Assembly (NCBI RefSeq): GCF_001050515.1
Contig: NZ_CAHS01000011.1
Location: 1-64,000 of the forward strand
DNA length: 64,000 bases
Reading direction: 5' to 3'
Source: Erwinia piriflorinigrans CFBP 5888
GTDB lineage: Bacteria > Pseudomonadota > Gammaproteobacteria > Enterobacterales > Enterobacteriaceae
The notes beneath the pieces were generated by a model that had not been told where the DNA came from, did not search any database, and saw nothing but the letters and a program-made list of their open reading frames with translations. Position numbers and translations under genes: made by a program. This document shows, piece after piece, positions 31,654 through 43,000 of this stretch. The stretch's first letter is position 1; the number at the start of each line of letters is the position of its first letter.

Positions 31654-31786
31654 TATTTCTCCCTTATGGAAAGGGCATCTTAACGTTAATGAACGCTTAT
31701 GCAACATCACAATAACCCTGGAAGATGGCCCGCATTCTAATATGTTCACGCTGGCAACAGCAGAAGAAAAGCGCAGACTGCCCGCT

Positions 31787-32254
31787 ATGAAAACGAGGGA
31801 TGCATACGGTTTTACGCTGCTGGAAATGATGTTGGTCGTCACTATTGTCAGCCTGCTTAGCCTGGGGGGGTGGCGTAGCTGGCATAACTGGCAGCAGCGT
31901 CAGCAGCTGAATGACAGCGCTCAGCAGATCCAGCGGCTGCTGCAACGACTGCGTAGTGATGCGAACTGGCACAACGCGGTGCGGCTACTGTGGCTTAAAC
32001 CCGGTGCGATCTGGTGTCTGGGGAGCGGAAGCGTTCCCACACGCTGTCGCCCCGGAATGCGATACGTTTTACCCGCCCCGTATCCGGAAATTCGCGTAGC
32101 GGAAATCACCGGCGGAATGGGGTTTTATGGCAAAAAGAGCATGGCGCATGCAGGCAGAATCGTTATTAGCAGCCCTGCGGGTGAACGCCGCGTGATCCTC
32201 TCTGCCCGTGGACGGGTGCGCATCTGCGCACAGTCGGAGGAGCAATGTCGCTGA
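31787..32254 (+). CDS. ppdA: PpdA, prepilin-like protein
   Basis: Pseudopilin-like protein: short leader MKTRDAYG, cleavage before FTLLE, then a hydrophobic helix. The start at 31787 is chosen to fit the leader length; upstream in-frame ATGs exist at 31565 and 31742, and the ribosome site is weak. The length is 155 residues. It is the first of four prepilin-like genes before recC (ppdA-ppdB-ygdB-ppdC), as in E. coli. The group probably supplies minor pilins of a type IV pilus or secretion machine. Confidence 0.85.
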   Translation: MKTRDAYGFTLLEMMLVVTIVSLLSLGGWRSWHNWQQRQQLNDSAQQIQRLLQRLRSDANWHNAVRLLWLKPGAIWCLGSGSVPTRCRPGMRYVLPAPYPEIRVAEITGGMGFYGKKSMAHAGRIVISSPAGERRVILSARGRVRICAQSEEQCR

Positions 32255-32796
32255 AAGCGCAGGGGTTCACGCTGTTTGAAATTCTGATCGCTATGGCCAT
32301 TGGCAGCCTGTTATTGATCGGCGCAGCACGAACGCTGCCGCTGCTACAAGCACAGAATTTGCGCTTACTGATGCAGACACAGCTGCATGAGGAGCTGCAA
32401 CAGATGATGCAGACTTTGGAAAAAGCCGTGCGGCGTGCGGGTTACTGTAACGGCACATGTCAGGGGAAAGGGCTGCGCATTGGCCGTGCTGATGGCAGCT
32501 GTCTGCTGGTGCGCTGGGATGAAAACAGCAACGGTCACTGGGAAAGCACGGGGCGCGATGACAGTGATTTTTACGGCTACCGACTGCGGGCCAAAAGCCT
32601 TGAGATGCAGCGTGGCGTGGACAACTGTGAAGGGAGCGGCTGGGAGCGGCTAAACGATCCTCGCCTGATGGGTATCAGCGCTTTTCGGCTGGAGATCCGT
32701 CAGCGGCAGGTGTTGGTCACGCTCAGCGGATTTGCTAAAGCCCGGCCTGACATCTCACTTACCGTTGAGCACTGGCTAGAGGCAGGGAACCTGTGA
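32245..32796 (+). CDS. ppdB: PpdB, prepilin-like protein
   Basis: Type IV prepilin-like protein with leader MSLKAQG and FTLFE at the cleavage site, then a 20-residue hydrophobic helix. Two Cys pairs in the body (CNGTC and C-LLVRW...DNC) may form disulfides. GGAGG precedes the ATG, which overlaps the end of ppdA by ten bases. The length is 183 residues, near E. coli (187). Confidence 0.9.
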   Translation: MSLKAQGFTLFEILIAMAIGSLLLIGAARTLPLLQAQNLRLLMQTQLHEELQQMMQTLEKAVRRAGYCNGTCQGKGLRIGRADGSCLLVRWDENSNGHWESTGRDDSDFYGYRLRAKSLEMQRGVDNCEGSGWERLNDPRLMGISAFRLEIRQRQVLVTLSGFAKARPDISLTVEHWLEAGNL

Positions 32797-33209
32797 TGCG
32801 CGTCCTGTCGCAACGGGGTAGCAGCACGCTCATCATGGTGATCATCCTTCTGCTGATGGGAACGCTGATGCTTAACGCCACGCGGCGGCAACTTGGGGAT
32901 GCAGTCAGTCTGGTCGGTGATGAACGGATTTACCTGCAACAATTTACCGCAGCAACGTCAGCGCTCGCCTGGGGGCAGCGTCTGCCCTGGAAAGCAGCCG
33001 AAGGCTGGCAATGCCAGCAGTTGGGTGAGTACCGTTGGCGTGCCTGTCTGCACGTTGCGCGCATGTTGCTGCGCGCCGATAGCGGGCCAGACACCCTGAC
33101 GTTGTATCACTGGATGAATAAATCCCGTTCGGGTAGATGGAAGTTCCGGCCACACGGCTGGCTGGACTTCTGCCCACTGACGGAAAAAGGAGGGTGCGAT
33201 GTGGAGTAA
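32796..33209 (+). CDS. ygdB: YgdB, prepilin-cluster protein
   Basis: Small membrane-anchored protein, RGSSTLIMVIILLLMGTLML at the N-terminus, resembling a PilX/GspK-type minor pilin. The start is ATG 32796, overlapping the ppdB stop (TGATG); GTG 32793 just before it is also possible. The length is 137 residues, similar to E. coli YgdB (135). Translationally coupled within the ppdA-ppdC group. Confidence 0.85.
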   Translation: MRVLSQRGSSTLIMVIILLLMGTLMLNATRRQLGDAVSLVGDERIYLQQFTAATSALAWGQRLPWKAAEGWQCQQLGEYRWRACLHVARMLLRADSGPDTLTLYHWMNKSRSGRWKFRPHGWLDFCPLTEKGGCDVE

Positions 33210-33519
33210 CGCAGATAACCAGCGCGGGTTCAGTCTGGTGGAGACCTTATTTTCCCTGTTGCTATTTAGTATGAGTGTCACCGTGCTGATGAAATATCAG
33301 CAGGTGCTGGGGCTGGGGTTTCAGCAGCAATGGCAGCAGCGTGAAGCCTGGCGCCAGGCTTTTCAGCGTTTGCAGGGTAATGAGAGTATGGAATGGCACA
33401 GCCAGCTTAGTTCGCACAGTGGGCCGGCGGGTTGCCAGTTGCTCCGTGCAAGGGTTACCAGCCCGGTAGGGCGGCAGGCCACGTTGACCCAGCTGAACTG
33501 TCATCGGGATGTCAGATAG
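33199..33519 (+). CDS. ppdC: PpdC, prepilin-like protein
   Basis: Leader MWSNADNQRG, cleavage before FSLVE, then a hydrophobic helix: a type IV prepilin-like protein of 106 residues. AAGGAGGG lies just upstream of the ATG, and the gene overlaps ygdB by 11 bases. Last member of the group; recC follows after 71 bases. Confidence 0.9.
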   Translation: MWSNADNQRGFSLVETLFSLLLFSMSVTVLMKYQQVLGLGFQQQWQQREAWRQAFQRLQGNESMEWHSQLSSHSGPAGCQLLRARVTSPVGRQATLTQLNCHRDVR

Positions 33520-33590
33520 CATGGTGGCGTTTGCAAGCCGCGCCGAACGGGTTACAGTACCCTCCGCGAGATTATTAAGGGACAGGCCGT

Positions 33591-36500
33591 ATGTTTACCG
33601 TTTACCACTCAAATCAGCTGGATATACTGAAAACGCTGGCCTGCTGGCAGATAGAGAACCAGCCGCTACGCGATCCGCTGCGTTCTGAAGTGGTACTGGT
33701 GCAAAGCCCCGGTATGGCGCAGTGGCTGCAAATGTCGCTGGCCGAACAGTTTGGCATTGCTGCCAATATCGACTTTCCGCTGCCCGCCAGCTTTATCTGG
33801 GACATGTTTGTACGCGTGTTGCCTGAAATCCCTAAGGAGAGCGCGTTTAACAAATCCAGCATGAGCTGGAAACTGATGGCGATCCTGCCCGATATGCTGC
33901 CGGGTGAAGCCTTTACCCCGCTGCGGCAATACCTGAGCGATGACGACGACAAGCGTAAGCTGTTCCAGCTGGCATCACGCGTCGCGGATCTGTTTGATCA
34001 GTACCTTGTTTACCGCCCGCAGTGGCTAAACGGCTGGGAAAAGGGCCAGCTGACAGAAGGACTGGGGGATGCTCAGATATGGCAGGCTCCGCTATGGGCG
34101 GCGTTGGTGGAGTACACCCGGCGGCTGGGACAGCCGGAATGGCATCGTGCGAATCTTTATCAGCGATTTATTTCGCTACTGGAAAACAGCAGCACGCGTC
34201 CGGCAAACCTGCCCGATCGGGTGTTTATCTGCGGTATTTCGGCACTGCCGCCAGTTTATTTGCAGGCGCTAAGGGCATTGGGAAAACATATTGATATTCA
34301 TTTGCTGTTTACCAATCCCTGCCGTCACTACTGGGGGGATATCCAGGACTACGGTTTCCTCGCCAGGTTGCAAAGCCGGCATCGTCGCCATTACCAGGAT
34401 AACCGGCAGATCCCGCAGTTTCGCGATGCCGATAACGCTTCCTCGTTGTTTAATGACGCGGGTGAGCAGCAGCTAAGCAATCCACTGCTCGCTTCCTGGG
34501 GAAAGCTGGGGCGCGATAATCTTTACCTGCTGGCGCAGATGGAGCCAAACGAAGTCTTCGCCTTTGTTGATATTGAACCCACCGACCTGCTGCAAACGCT
34601 CAAGCGCGACCTGCTGGAGCTGGAAGATCATGCGGTTATTGGCCTGAAGAAGAGCGAGTGGGAGAAAAGCCGCAGCAAGCGCATTCTGGCCGCAGAGGAC
34701 CGTTCGATAGCAATCCACCAGTGCCACAGCCCACAGCGCGAAGTCGAGGTGTTGCAGGACAGGCTGCTGGCGATGATGGCCGATGACCCAACGTTGACCG
34801 CACGCGATATCATCGTCATGGTGGCTGATATTGATGCCTACACGCCGTTTATTCAGGCGGTGTTTGGCAATGCGCCTGCCGAACGCGCCGTGCCGTTTGC
34901 CATTTCTGACCGACGTGCCAGCCAGGCGCACCCGGTACTTCAGGCCTTTATTTCCCTGCTCAGCCTGCCAGACAGCCGCTTTACCGCAGAGGAAGTCCTT
35001 GCCCTGCTGGAAGTGCCTGCTGTCGCCAGCCGTTTCGCCATAGATGAAGAGGGACTGCGCCTGCTGCGCTTCTGGGTCGCGGAATCGGGGGTACGCTGGG
35101 GGCTGGATGATGATGGCGTGCGCGATCTCGATCTGCCCGCCACCGGCCAGCACACCTGGCACTTTGGACTGACGCGCATGCTGCTGGGCTACGCGATGAA
35201 CAGTGAAGCGGGCGACTGGCAGGGGATCCTGCCCTTCGACGAGTCCAGCGGACTGATTGCCGAACTGGCAGGCAACCTGGCCGAGCTGCTGATGCAGCTC
35301 AACCGCTGGCAGCAGTGGCTGAGTGAGCCGCGTGAGCTAGAGAACTGGCTACCGCTGTGTCGCCAGATGCTGGATGACTTTTTTATCAGCGATGCCGACA
35401 CCGAAGCGGCTCTGACGCTGATTGAAGAGCAATGGCAGCAGGCGATTGGCTATGGCGTGCAGGCCTCATACCAGCAGGCGGTGCCGCTAACCCTGCTGCG
35501 CGATGAACTGTCATCACGTCTTGATCAGCAGCGTATCAGCCAGCGCTTCCTCGCTGGCCCGATTAACTTCTGTACCCTGATGCCAATGCGCTCTATCCCG
35601 TTCAAAGTGGTGTGCCTGCTGGGCATGAATGACGGCGTTTATCCACGAACCTTGCCGCCGCTGGGTTTTGACTTAATGAGTCAGCAGATGCAGAAGGGGG
35701 ACCGCAGCCGCCGCGACGATGACCGATACCTGTTCCTGGAAGCGCTGAACTCGGCGCAGCAGCAGCTGTACATTAGCTACATTGCCCGCTCGATTCAGGA
35801 TAATACGGAACGTTACCCGTCGGTGTTGGTCAGTGAATTAGTGGAGTATATCAGCCAGAGCTTCTGCCTGGCCGAAGACAGTGCTAACGACGTGGACAGT
35901 AGCGCCGAGGCGGTGATGAAACACCTGCACCATCTGCACAGCCGTATGCCGTTTGCGGCGGAGAATTTCCGCTCTGATGCAGAGTTTCGCAGCTTTGCCG
36001 TCGAATGGCTACCCGCTGCCAGCGGACTGGGAACCGCTCATCCACCGTTTATGCAGGCGCTGCCGGAAGAGAGCGAAACGGTCATCGCTTTTGACAAACT
36101 GATCCGTTTCTGGCGTCACCCGGTTCGTGCTTTTTTCAGTTTGCGGCTCGGCGTCAGCTTTCAGCTGGAAGAGACCGGATTACCGGATGCGGAACCGTTT
36201 TCCCTTGATGGACTGAGCCGTTACCAGGTCAACAGCCTGCTGCTTAACAGCCTGATCGACGGCAAGGATGGTAACAAGCTGTATGCCCGACAGCGTGCTG
36301 CCGGGGTACTGCCTTACGGCGCATTCGGTGAACTTTTCTGGCTGGAGCAGGAGTCAGAAATGAGAGAGCTGGCCGAACGGGTGCGTGAGCAGCGCGCCGC
36401 AGCGGAAAGTTGGGAGATTTCTCTCACGCTCGGCGGAACCACACTCAGTGGCTGGCTGCCACAGGTGCAGGACAGCGGCCTGTTGCGCTGGCGTCCGGGG

Positions 36501-36959
36501 ATACTGAACTTTCATGATGGCTTAACGCTATGGCTGGAACATTTGGTGTACTGCACAATGGGCGGCAGCGGTAGCAGCCTGATGCTGGGGCGCAAAGAAA
36601 GCATGTGGCGTTTCCCGGCTTTGGATGCCGACGTCGCGCAGCAGCATCTGATTCACTATATTGAGGGCTACCGCTTGGGCATGCGCTCTCCTCTGTTGTT
36701 AACCGCTTCAGGCGGCGCGTGGTTGAAAGCGTGCTTTGATGAAAAGGCGGGCGTATTACGGCTTGATGATGCCACGCAGAAACAGGCACGCGGCAAGTTG
36801 CTGCTGTGCTGGCAGGGAAATTACCAGGTTGATGGCGAGGGAAGCGACCCTTATCTGCAACGATTACTGCGTCGGCTGGATGATGACAGCGTGCAGGAGA
36901 TGAGCGATCAGGCAGAACGCTGGCTGTTTCCGCTGCTGTTGCACCATCAGCCCGGGTAA
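33591..36959 (+). CDS. recC: RecC, exodeoxyribonuclease V gamma subunit
   Basis: Chi-recognition subunit of RecBCD, which processes double-strand breaks for recombination and degrades foreign linear DNA. The whole protein is collinear with RecC: N-terminal MFTVYHSNQLD, CHSPQREVEVLQD, the middle GMNDGVYPR, and QLEETGLPDAEPF. The length is 1122 residues, equal to E. coli. The start has AAGGGACAGG upstream. Confidence 0.96.
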   Translation: MFTVYHSNQLDILKTLACWQIENQPLRDPLRSEVVLVQSPGMAQWLQMSLAEQFGIAANIDFPLPASFIWDMFVRVLPEIPKESAFNKSSMSWKLMAILPDMLPGEAFTPLRQYLSDDDDKRKLFQLASRVADLFDQYLVYRPQWLNGWEKGQLTEGLGDAQIWQAPLWAALVEYTRRLGQPEWHRANLYQRFISLLENSSTRPANLPDRVFICGISALPPVYLQALRALGKHIDIHLLFTNPCRHYWGDIQDYGFLARLQSRHRRHYQDNRQIPQFRDADNASSLFNDAGEQQLSNPLLASWGKLGRDNLYLLAQMEPNEVFAFVDIEPTDLLQTLKRDLLELEDHAVIGLKKSEWEKSRSKRILAAEDRSIAIHQCHSPQREVEVLQDRLLAMMADDPTLTARDIIVMVADIDAYTPFIQAVFGNAPAERAVPFAISDRRASQAHPVLQAFISLLSLPDSRFTAEEVLALLEVPAVASRFAIDEEGLRLLRFWVAESGVRWGLDDDGVRDLDLPATGQHTWHFGLTRMLLGYAMNSEAGDWQGILPFDESSGLIAELAGNLAELLMQLNRWQQWLSEPRELENWLPLCRQMLDDFFISDADTEAALTLIEEQWQQAIGYGVQASYQQAVPLTLLRDELSSRLDQQRISQRFLAGPINFCTLMPMRSIPFKVVCLLGMNDGVYPRTLPPLGFDLMSQQMQKGDRSRRDDDRYLFLEALNSAQQQLYISYIARSIQDNTERYPSVLVSELVEYISQSFCLAEDSANDVDSSAEAVMKHLHHLHSRMPFAAENFRSDAEFRSFAVEWLPAASGLGTAHPPFMQALPEESETVIAFDKLIRFWRHPVRAFFSLRLGVSFQLEETGLPDAEPFSLDGLSRYQVNSLLLNSLIDGKDGNKLYARQRAAGVLPYGAFGELFWLEQESEMRELAERVREQRAAAESWEISLTLGGTTLSGWLPQVQDSGLLRWRPGILNFHDGLTLWLEHLVYCTMGGSGSSLMLGRKESMWRFPALDADVAQQHLIHYIEGYRLGMRSPLLLTASGGAWLKACFDEKAGVLRLDDATQKQARGKLLLCWQGNYQVDGEGSDPYLQRLLRRLDDDSVQEMSDQAERWLFPLLLHHQPG

Positions 36960-37133
36960 GTTTATGCCTTGAGGTAAATGTCAGGGGTTGCGAACATCGC
37001 ACGCGACATTCAAGCGTTTTTTTACCTGATAATTGATCACGTTAGCATGCGTCATTGGGCCATGCCGAAATATGTAAGCCGATATTCATCTGGCAGGAAG
37101 TCAGGTGGTAACCCGTTCGATTGAGGAGTGTCA

Positions 37134-40019
37134 ATGCGTCGTTATGCAGTCTGGTTAGCTTGTTTTGTTTCCGTCACATTGTTCAGCCCGCTGACTCAGG
37201 CCCTGGCAGGCTGGCAGCCCCTGACTGAAACCATTCGCAAAAGTGAGAAAGATCCGCGCCAGTATCAGGCGATTAAGCTGGATAATGGCATGACGGTACT
37301 GTTGGTATCCGATGCGCAGGCAACGAAATCGCTGGCGGCGCTGACGCTCCCGGTTGGCTCGCTGGAAAATCCCAACGATCAGCTTGGCCTTGCACACTAT
37401 TTAGAACATATGGTGCTGATGGGGTCGAAGCGCTACCCGCAGCCGGACAATCTGGCGGAGTTCCTGAAAAAAAATGGCGGTAGTCATAACGCCAGTACCG
37501 CGTCTTACCGTACCGCTTTCTATCTTGAGGTGGAAAACAACGCCTTACAGCCAGCTGCCGACCGGCTTGCTGATGCGATTGCTGAACCCCTGCTCGATCC
37601 GGTCAATGCGGATCGTGAACGCCATGCGGTGAACGCTGAACTGACGATGGCGCGTTCGCGGGATGGCTTGCGTATGGCGCAGGTAGATGCGGAAACGCTT
37701 AATCCTCAGCATCCCAGCTCCCGGTTCTCCGGTGGGAACCTGGAAACCCTGCGCGATAAGCCGGGTAGCAAACTGCATGATGCGCTGAAGGCGTTCTATC
37801 ATCGCTATTACTCGGCGAATCTGATGAAGGCAGTGATCTACGGTAATCAGCCGTTAACTGAACTGGAGAAGATTGCGGCTGCCACTTTCGGTCGTGTCGA
37901 AAATCGCCACGCGACCGTGCCGGATATCACCGTTCCGGTGGTGACCGACCCGCAGAAAGGCATCATAATTCACTACATTCCGGCCCAGCCGCGCAAACAG
38001 CTGAAAATAGAATTTCGTATTGATAACAATAGTGACAGGTTCCGCAGCAAAACCGACATGCTGATTGGTTATCTGATCGGCAACCGCAGCAAAAACACCC
38101 TTTCTGACTGGTTGCAGAATCAGGGGCTGGCGGATTCGGTCAATGCCGGGGCAGACCCAATGGTCGACCGTAACGGTGGCATATTCACTATCGCGGTTTC
38201 ACTGACCGATAAAGGTCAGGCAAAGCGCGATGAGGTGATTGCCGCCGTGTTCAGCTATATCAATACGCTGCGCGCTCAAGGCATCGATAAACGTTACTTT
38301 GATGAAATGTCGCATGTGTTGGATCTAGATTTCCGCTACCCGTCGATCACCCGCAATATGGACTACATCGAATGGCTGGTTGATACCATGCTGCGCGTGC
38401 CGGTAGCCGATACGCTGGTGGCACCCTATATCGCTGACCGCTACGATCCGCAGGCGATAAAAGCACGTCTGGATGACATGACGCCGCAAAATGCACGCAT
38501 CTGGTTTATCAGCCCGCAGGAGCCCCATAACAAAACGGCTTACTTTGTTGATGCGCCTTACCAGGTCGATCGTATCAGCGCGCAGCGCTTTAAGGAGTGG
38601 CAGATAGCCAGTGATAAACTCACGTTTTCACTGCCGCTGCTCAACCCCTGGATCCCGGATGATTTCAGCCTGATCAAGGCGGATAAAGCCTACTCACGCC
38701 CTGAAGAGCTGATGAATCAGAACGGGCTGCGCGTTTTCTATATGCCCAGCCAGTATTACGCCGATGAACCCAAGGCGAATATCACGCTGGCACTGCGTAA
38801 CAAGGCTGCCATGAGCACCGCAGAGAATCAGGTGATGTTTGCACTTAACGATTATCTGGCCGGGGTGGCGCTGGACGAACTCAGTTCGCAGGCGTCCGTG
38901 GGAGGTATCAGCTTCACGACCAGCGAAGATGATGGCGTGACCTTCAGCGCCAGCGGTTTTACCCAGCGCCTGCCGAAGTTGATGAACCAGTTACTGGCAG
39001 GTTACGCCAGTTTTACACCGAGCGAACAGCAGCTGGCGCAGGCAAAGTCCTGGTATCTGGAGCAGCTGGATGCGGCAGAAAAAGGCAAAGCGTTTGAGCT
39101 GGCTATCCAGCCTGCACAGCTGCTCTCTAAGCTGCCGTACACCGAGCGCAGCGAGCGGCGTAAGCGGGTATCGGGCATTACGCTGCAACAGCTGCTCGAC
39201 TACCGCAGAATGCTGCTGGGGCAGTCCACGCCGGAACTGATGGTGGTGGGTAATATAACCCCTGACGCAGTGCGTACTCTGGCTACCGAGGTAAAAACAC
39301 AGCTGGACTGTGCAGGCCATGAATGGTGGCACAGCGAACAGGTCAGCCTGGACAAACAGGTGCTGGCTAATCTGCAAAAATCAGGCAGCAGCACCGATTC
39401 GGCGCTGGCGGCTTTATATGTTCCGATCGGATTTTCCGAGCACCAGAGCATGGCCAGCAGTTCGCTGCTGAGCCAGATTATACAGCCGTGGTTTTACAAT
39501 CAGCTGCGTACCGAAGAGCAGCTGGGCTATGCGGTATTTGCCTTCCAGATGCCAGTTGGACGTCAGTGGGGCGTCGGCTTCCTGCTGCAAAGTAATGTGC
39601 AACAGCCAGCCTTTCTGCTAAGTCGTTTCAAGGCGTTCTATCCCACGGCTGAAAAGCGCCTGCGCACCATGAGCAAAGAGGATTTCTTACAGTATCAGAC
39701 GGCCATGATTAATGAGCTGAAGCAGCGTCCGCAAACGCTGGATGAAGAAGCAGGGCGCTACAGCAATGATTTTGAACGCGAGAACTACCGCTTTGATACC
39801 CGCGAAAAAGTGATTGCGCAGATCAAGATGTTGACACCTCAATCCCTGGCCGATTTCTTCCATCAGGCGGTGATAGCGCCGACCGGGCTGGCGTTACTGT
39901 CGCAGATCTCCGGCAGTCATCACGGCAAGGCTGATTTTGCACAGGAGAAAGACTGGACCACCTGGAAAGACGTTTCCACGCTGCAACAGTCTCTGCCGGT
40001 GAGACAGGATAAACCATGA
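37134..40019 (+). CDS. ptrA: PtrA (protease III, pitrilysin)
   Basis: Periplasmic zinc metalloprotease of family M16 that cleaves small polypeptides. The inverted zinc motif H-Y-L-E-H is visible near residue 87, with the distal Glu in NAELTMARSRDG. The signal peptide is RYAVWLACFVSVTL...QALA. Start ATG 37134 is preferred over GTG 37128 because the GAGGAG site would abut the GTG. The length is 961 residues (E. coli 962). Placed between recC and recB, as in E. coli, and overlaps recB by four bases. Confidence 0.96.
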   Translation: MRRYAVWLACFVSVTLFSPLTQALAGWQPLTETIRKSEKDPRQYQAIKLDNGMTVLLVSDAQATKSLAALTLPVGSLENPNDQLGLAHYLEHMVLMGSKRYPQPDNLAEFLKKNGGSHNASTASYRTAFYLEVENNALQPAADRLADAIAEPLLDPVNADRERHAVNAELTMARSRDGLRMAQVDAETLNPQHPSSRFSGGNLETLRDKPGSKLHDALKAFYHRYYSANLMKAVIYGNQPLTELEKIAAATFGRVENRHATVPDITVPVVTDPQKGIIIHYIPAQPRKQLKIEFRIDNNSDRFRSKTDMLIGYLIGNRSKNTLSDWLQNQGLADSVNAGADPMVDRNGGIFTIAVSLTDKGQAKRDEVIAAVFSYINTLRAQGIDKRYFDEMSHVLDLDFRYPSITRNMDYIEWLVDTMLRVPVADTLVAPYIADRYDPQAIKARLDDMTPQNARIWFISPQEPHNKTAYFVDAPYQVDRISAQRFKEWQIASDKLTFSLPLLNPWIPDDFSLIKADKAYSRPEELMNQNGLRVFYMPSQYYADEPKANITLALRNKAAMSTAENQVMFALNDYLAGVALDELSSQASVGGISFTTSEDDGVTFSASGFTQRLPKLMNQLLAGYASFTPSEQQLAQAKSWYLEQLDAAEKGKAFELAIQPAQLLSKLPYTERSERRKRVSGITLQQLLDYRRMLLGQSTPELMVVGNITPDAVRTLATEVKTQLDCAGHEWWHSEQVSLDKQVLANLQKSGSSTDSALAALYVPIGFSEHQSMASSSLLSQIIQPWFYNQLRTEEQLGYAVFAFQMPVGRQWGVGFLLQSNVQQPAFLLSRFKAFYPTAEKRLRTMSKEDFLQYQTAMINELKQRPQTLDEEAGRYSNDFERENYRFDTREKVIAQIKMLTPQSLADFFHQAVIAPTGLALLSQISGSHHGKADFAQEKDWTTWKDVSTLQQSLPVRQDKP

Positions 40020-43000
40020 GTCAGCGAGCGGCTGAAAGGCTTGAGCCATTAACTATGCCCCTGCACGGCGAGCGGCTGATTGAAGCTTCGGCCGGAACGG
40101 GAAAAACGTTCACCATCGGGCTGCTCTATCTGCGTCTGCTGCTTGGTCTGGGAGGGGAAACGGCCTTCAGTCGTCCGCTGTCGGTAGAGGAAATCCTGGT
40201 GGTGACCTTCACCGAGGCCGCCACCGCCGAGCTGCGCGGGCGTATACGTGCCAATATCCATGAACTGCGCATTGCCTGCATACGTGGTGAAAGCCAGGAC
40301 CCGATGCTGGCAGCGTTGATGGCTGAAATTGCTGATTTACCCCAGGCGGCATCGGATCTGCTGGCTGCTGAGCGCCAAATGGACGAAGCTGGCATATTTA
40401 CCATTCACGGCTTCTGCCAGCGCATGCTGAACCTCAATGCCTTTGAATCCGGCATGCTGTTCGAACAGGAGTTGCTGGAGGACGAAACCCCGCTGCGTCG
40501 TCGGGCTACCGCTGATTTCTGGCGTCGTTACTGCTATCCGCTGCCGCTACCGGTAGCACGCGTAGTGCGCCAACTATGGGCGGGGCCGGAGCAGCTGCTG
40601 AAAACTCTGTCGCCGTGGCTGGGTGGGGAAGCGCCGATGCTAAAATCGGCACCGGACAGCGATGAAACGATTGAGCAGCGTCATGAAAAAATCATTGCGC
40701 GTATCGACGAGCTGAAGCAGGCATGGCTGGCAGCGGGTAATTTACAGCCGTTGATTGACGCTTCCGGCGTGGACCGACGTAGTTACAGTAGTAAGCACTT
40801 ACCAAACTGGTTGGAGAAAATTACCCTGTGGGCGCAATCGGAGACGCTTGACTACGAAGTGGCAAAAGATCTTGAGCGCTTCGGCCAGCGTACGCTGCTG
40901 GACAAAACCAAAAAAGGCGAGCCGCCGCGCCATCCGCTGTTCGATCGGATCGATGCCTTTATGGCAGAACCGCTGTCGCTTCGTGACCTGGTGATCGCGC
41001 GTGCGTTGCAGCAGGTTCGTTTTGTCACCCAGCAGGAGAAACGCCTGCATGCCCAGTTGGGATTTGACGATCTGCTGGGGCGTTTCGATGCTGCGTTGCA
41101 GCAGCCTGGCGGTGAGGTGTTGGCTTCGGCTATCCGTCAACGTTACCCGGTGGCGCTGATCGACGAGTTTCAGGATACCGACCCACAGCAGTATCGTATT
41201 TTTCGCACCCTGTACCGTCGACAGCCCGAAAGTGCGCTATTGCTGATAGGCGATCCGAAACAGGCGATCTACGCGTTTCGCGGCGCGGATATCTTTACCT
41301 ATATGAAGGCGCGATCGGAAGTTAGCGCTCACTACACACTGGAAACAAACTGGCGCTCGTCACCCGCTATGGTTGATGCAGTTAATCAGCTGTTTTTGAA
41401 CCAGAAAAACCCTTTTCTTTTCAGTGAAATACCCTTTATTCACGTCAGGCCGGCCCAGCCCAATGACAGCCTGAACTTTAGCGTCCAGGGCAAAGTACAA
41501 CCTGCCCTGACGTTCTGGCTACAGCCCGGCGATGGTGTGGGAGTAAGTGATTACCAACAGTTTGTGGCGCGTCAATGTGCGGCGGAAATCTGCCGCTGGC
41601 TCAGCGCGGGGCAGCAGGGCGAGGCGCTGATAGGAAAAACCGGGAAACAACGCCCGGTGCAGGCCTCGGACATTACCGTGCTGGTGCGTAGCCGCAGTGA
41701 AGCTGCGGTGATGCGTGAGGCATTAAATGCCCTGGCGATCCCTTCGGTTTACCTCTCCAACCGCGACAGCGTCTTTACCACCCCGGAAGCACGCGAAATG
41801 CTGTGGCTGTTACAGGCGGTGCTGGTCCCGGAGCAGGAGCGTATTTTGCGCAGCGCGCTGGCCACCAGCCTGTTTGGTGTTGATGCATTGGCGCTGGATG
41901 CGCTTAGCCAGGATGAACGTGCATGGGATGCGCTGGTGGATGAGTTCGTTGATTACCGCCAACGCTGGCTGAAACGCGGCGTGCTGCCGATGTTGCGTGA
42001 GCTGATGATGAGACGACAGATCGCCGAAAACCTGTTGGCATCTGACGGCGGCGAACGTCGACTGACCGATCTGCTGCATCTGGGCGAACTGCTACAGGAA
42101 GCTTCGGCCACCCTAGACAGCGAACATGCGCTGGTGCGCTGGCTGGCCCAGCAGGTGGAGCAGCCGGACGGACAGGTGGCGAATCAGCAGCTGCGGCTGG
42201 AGAGTGACCGTCATCTGGTGCAAATAGTCACTATTCATAAATCCAAGGGGTTACAGTATCCGTTGGTCTGGCTGCCGTTTGTCGCCAACTTCCGCGAGGC
42301 GGATAACGCTGTCTACCACGATCGTCAAACGTTTACCGCGCTGCTGGATTTACAGCAGAGTGAGGAAAGTATTGAACTGGCAGAACAGGAGCGGCTGGCG
42401 GAAGATCTGCGTCTGCTCTACGTGGCGCTGACACGTTCTGTCTTTCACTGTAGCGTTGGCATTGCGCCGCTGATTAAGGGCACGCGCAAGAAAGAGGGCA
42501 ATAGCGACCTGCACCGCAGCGCGCTGGGCTATCTGGTGCAACAGGGTAAACCTGCCGATGCCAATGGCCTGCTTGCAGCATTGCAGGCATTAAGCGGTGA
42601 TGCTACGGCGTTAGTGACGGCAGCTGAAGCTGACGCCACCCCGTGGCAGGGGCAGCAAGAAGAGGTACAAATGCTTAGCAGCCGGACGTTGCCACGTTCG
42701 CTACGTGATAACTGGCGCGTGACCAGCTATTCCGGTCTACAGCAGCACGGCAATGCAAGCGCGCTGGAACTGCTGCCGCGCCTCGACGTTGACGCCGCCG
42801 GGGAAGCCAGCAGTGAGCAGGTTCCGCTGCTGACCCCGCATACTTTCCCACGCGGTGCCGGGCCTGGTACTTTTCTGCACGGGCTGTTTGAAACGCTGGA
42901 ATTCAGCGCGCCTCTGGATAAAGAGTGGCTGTCGCAGCAGCTCAGCGGTCAGGGTCTGGGCGAGGAGTGGAGGCCGGTGATGTGCGACTGGATTGAGCGC